DNA from: Progne subis subis
Taxonomy: Eukaryota > Chordata > Aves > Passeriformes > Hirundinidae
Direction: 5' to 3'
NCBI GenBank assembly: GCA_022316685.1
Contig: JAKJHU010000031.1
Span: 248,001 to 312,000 of the forward strand
DNA length: 64,000 bases
Shown: in pieces, positions 61,559 to 64,000 of the stretch
Position numbering within the stretch: the stretch's first letter is position 1
Layout of the letters: the number at the start of each line of letters is the position of its first letter
Notes under the pieces: generated by a model
Seen by the model: the letters and a program-made list of their open reading frames with translations, nothing else
The model's database searches: none
Told to the model about the DNA's origin: nothing
Made by a program: the position numbers and the translations under genes

Positions 61559-62224
61559 GTGATTCAGCAGTAATGCAGTCTGCATGCACGTGTGAGTAAC
61601 TCAAGGGGAACTTTAACGTAAAGCCCCTTCTCCCCAGTTACTGCTCCAGCCCTGCTAAGGGCATGAAATTACAGCAGGTTTTCTTCACTTTTTGTTCTTG
61701 ACCACCTTGTATAGTGCTGTACAGGATGAACTGCCAAAATGATGAAGGACGAGGGAGAGATCAAAAACTTTAGAGTCAGACCATCAATCTACAGTGTCCA
61801 CGCTGGGAGAGAAGTGAACCTTTCTTTCCCAGCCCAAGCCAATGCCTCAGAGGCACAACCTTTACAAGCAGATACACTAATGCATGATCTGATGCTGCCA
61901 CTCTGTTGTTATACCCAGAGGCTGTTTCTGAGGGAATATTTGGACAACCTAGATGCAAGTTTTTGGTTCTTGCAGGGAAAACAATGTCTGAAGTCAAAAC
62001 ATTTGGTGGGAGTCAGGGGTTATTTTACAATCAAGCTCTGGCACAGACTTCCTATGTGAGTTCACTGAGCAACAGGGATGCTCGTTATGGTGACCTAGGG
62101 TGCTGTTCCGATGAACAAAGGATCTCTGTGTGATTCCAGAGATTGGTATCAGGGCTGAGAGAGTTTAGGTGGGGTGAAATCATTAGATTGTAGTCTGACC
62201 CACATAGTGAATAACAATTGCTCT
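61559..62224. other. Unassigned non-coding DNA
   Basis: A 106-codon plus-strand frame (61739-62059) has no recognised domain and is overlapped by others. Nothing else is supported. Confidence 0.5.
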
Positions 62225-63345
62225 TACCATCTATCCCTTACTTGTGCTCACCTAAAGCATCTCTTCCAGAAATGTGTCTAGTCATGATCTGAAGATATCA
62301 AGAGAAGGAGAAGCTGCCCCTCCCCTTGGTCATTTGTTCCGGTGGTTGATCACCTCTTCACTAAGCACGTGCACCTTGCAGCTAATTTGAATTTGTCTGG
62401 TTTCAGCTTCTTGACAGTGGTGGTTGGTGTTGATGCTGTTCTCTACTACATTGAAAAGCCCTGTTGCACTCTCTGTTTTCATCCGATGGAATTACTTATA
62501 TGCTGATCTTAACTCACCCTTCAATATCCCCTTCCTTCCCCCTTTGGGTGCATGAAACAGATCGAACAATTTCAGTATCTTGCTCTAAGGCATTTTCTCT
62601 ACTCCTTAATTCATTTCTGTGGCTCTTTCCTGCCCTCACTTTAACCACCTTTTGAATATTAAAATGTGACCCCCAGGCCTGGTTATGTTATCTCATCCAC
62701 TTTGGTCTCAGTGCTTTATGTGGAGGAAAATTAACCTCCCTGATCCTACTTACTACATTCCCTGTGTGCTTAATCCCAGGCAGCCCTTGCCCCCACTTGC
62801 CAGGAGAGGCGTCTGCACTGAACCACTCATCCATACCGACCTCCAGCCCTCCTTCGGGAGCTCTGCTACACTTGCAGCCAGTCTTGCTATAATGAACAAC
62901 CTCCTCTCTTCCTCCCTCCTGGACTGCAGGAGTGCGCTGCGAGTGAGCCCTGCTTGCCCAGCGGTCACCATGCCCTGGCACGGTTGCCTCTTCAACCACC
63001 TTGCCACCAAAGTGGGCATCAATGCCCTCTGTCAACGGCCCTTTTACATTGTCTTCCAGACTGACAATAAAAAACTTGGGGTAAAGCAAGGCTGAGTCCC
63101 AAACCTGCTTGGAATTTGTTGTTCGGTGATGAGTCCTCACTGACAACAACATTTTGAGATCTATCAGTTATCCAGCTCTCAATCTGTCTCATGTATCCTC
63201 TGGTTCGTACTATTCTGTGCTATTTTTTAAGTGGGATGTCATGGTTTTAGCTCAATCCCCCTGTAGAAAATCTAAGTATAGCATATCTGCGTAGTTACTT
63301 TTATCAGGCAACTTTGTAATCTCCTCAAAGAACTAAATCAGGTTT
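62225..63345 (-). mobile_element. Ancient CR1-type LINE fragment, antisense
   Basis: Read on the plus strand, several blocks follow the antisense CR1 order known from amniotes. They are 'gctaatttgaatttgtctgg' with 'cagcttcttgacag' (62381-62416), 'gaaaattaacctccctgatc' (62728-62747), 'gagatctatcagttatccag' (63156-63175), 'gaaaatctaagtata' (63266-63280) and 'tttgtaatctcctcaaagaa' (63313-63332). The order runs from the 3' untranslated region towards the reverse-transcriptase region, so the element lies on the minus strand. Reading frames are broken and no enzyme survives. The stretch 62790-63120 does not match what I remember of the family and may be a later insertion or a diverged part. Confidence 0.75.
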
Positions 63346-64000
63346 GTTAGGTGCTATTTTCTCTACAACAACATTGAATCACATTCGCATAAGAGGGGAA
63401 TGCTGAGAGGCTACTAAGTTTATTACTCTTAAACTTACTATTCTTATTCTTACTTTATATATTCTTCTGCTGTCCTCACCTAATTGGGAAGACTGATCTG
63501 ACATTGTTCTCTTGGATGTAGGACCTACAAGCAGAGCCACTGAGCAGGGTCACAGAGTCCCCTGGCCTAGGCCAGCCTCGGGGGTGGCAGTGGCTTGGGG
63601 AGTGCTGTGCACAGCCGTGGGTTTGTGTTGGAGAGCACAGCCCAGAGCAGCTCATTCTTGTGAGGTACAGGCAAGACTGTGGCTGCTCTTGCAGGGGCAC
63701 CTCTCTGCTGGTCATCTCTTGGGTTTGGGGATGTACCACCAAACCGTGCTTGCCTGGAAACCGACTCCAGGACAGAGGAGTGGGAAAGGGCTCTGCCCCT
63801 CCCTGCTCCTTCCACCTTCCTCCAGGTGATCTGTCGGTACCTGATCAGGGGGATACCTTGTCTTCATTGTCATAAAACTCTGGAGAAGAGAAAAAGAAAG
63901 GATTCTCTCAGGTGTTGGATGCTGTCCTTCCTGCAGGACTGCCTGAAAATGGCTATATGCAGGTCCCTTGGGTCAGCCCAACTTCAATGCACTAAAAAGC
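63346..64000. other. Unassigned DNA to the end of the window
   Basis: The CR1 match fades after about 63345. A 105-codon plus-strand frame (63512-63829) and minus-strand frames overlap it without recognisable domains. The window ends without a clear feature boundary. Confidence 0.5.

Noticed and set aside
63230..63262. Start of a passerine ERV long terminal repeat (tgtcatggtttta)
   Set aside because: The flanking bases continue the antisense CR1 order, so the resemblance to an LTR start is better explained as part of that element.

Overview
The window looks like nuclear DNA from a bird. The best evidence is a 5'-truncated CR1 retrotransposon at 9600-9736. Its 3' end has the avian wording (a 'gatgatctta' block, then a stretch close to 'ttccaacc', then 'ttctgtgattcta'). 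Older antisense CR1 remnants lie at 23380-23850 and 62225-63345, and there are several decayed MIR-like SINE fragments. The 3' wording of the CR1 fits songbirds and relatives, but I cannot name a species. There is no operon structure, no dense coding and no CpG island, so this is intergenic or deep intronic vertebrate DNA.

Layout. 1-5735 is unassigned DNA with two small tandem repeats. 5736-6305 is a long polypyrimidine microsatellite, first (CCCT)n and then about 507 bp of (TTCC)n; it causes the long reading frames there. 6306-20809 is unassigned apart from the CR1 copy at 9600-9736. 20810-28400 holds simple repeats, homopolymers (A26 at 24346-24371 and T26 at 25604-25629) and old CR1 and MIR-like remnants. 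28400-34220 is unassigned with poly-T tracts and a double E-box.

34550-40321 holds the only protein-coding candidate I could assemble. It has three phase-compatible pieces on the minus strand (40321-40279, 37994-37730, 34757-34631). Together they give an open frame of about 144 codons, followed by an AATAAA signal at 34555-34550. I do not recognise the product. The model rests on my own selection of splice sites and should be treated as a hypothesis.

40322-61289 is mostly unassigned. It contains MIR-like pieces (45135-45560, 48137-48185), an exon-like, CpG-containing segment on the minus strand at 51291-51593, and a 107-base A/C-only tract at 52339-52445. 61290-64000 contains an AT-rich stretch with a hairpin and an ancient CR1 fragment of about 1.1 kb.

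I found no rRNA or tRNA gene, CRISPR array, intact transposon, complete endogenous retrovirus or recognisable known protein. Most open frames here are what low stop density produces by chance.
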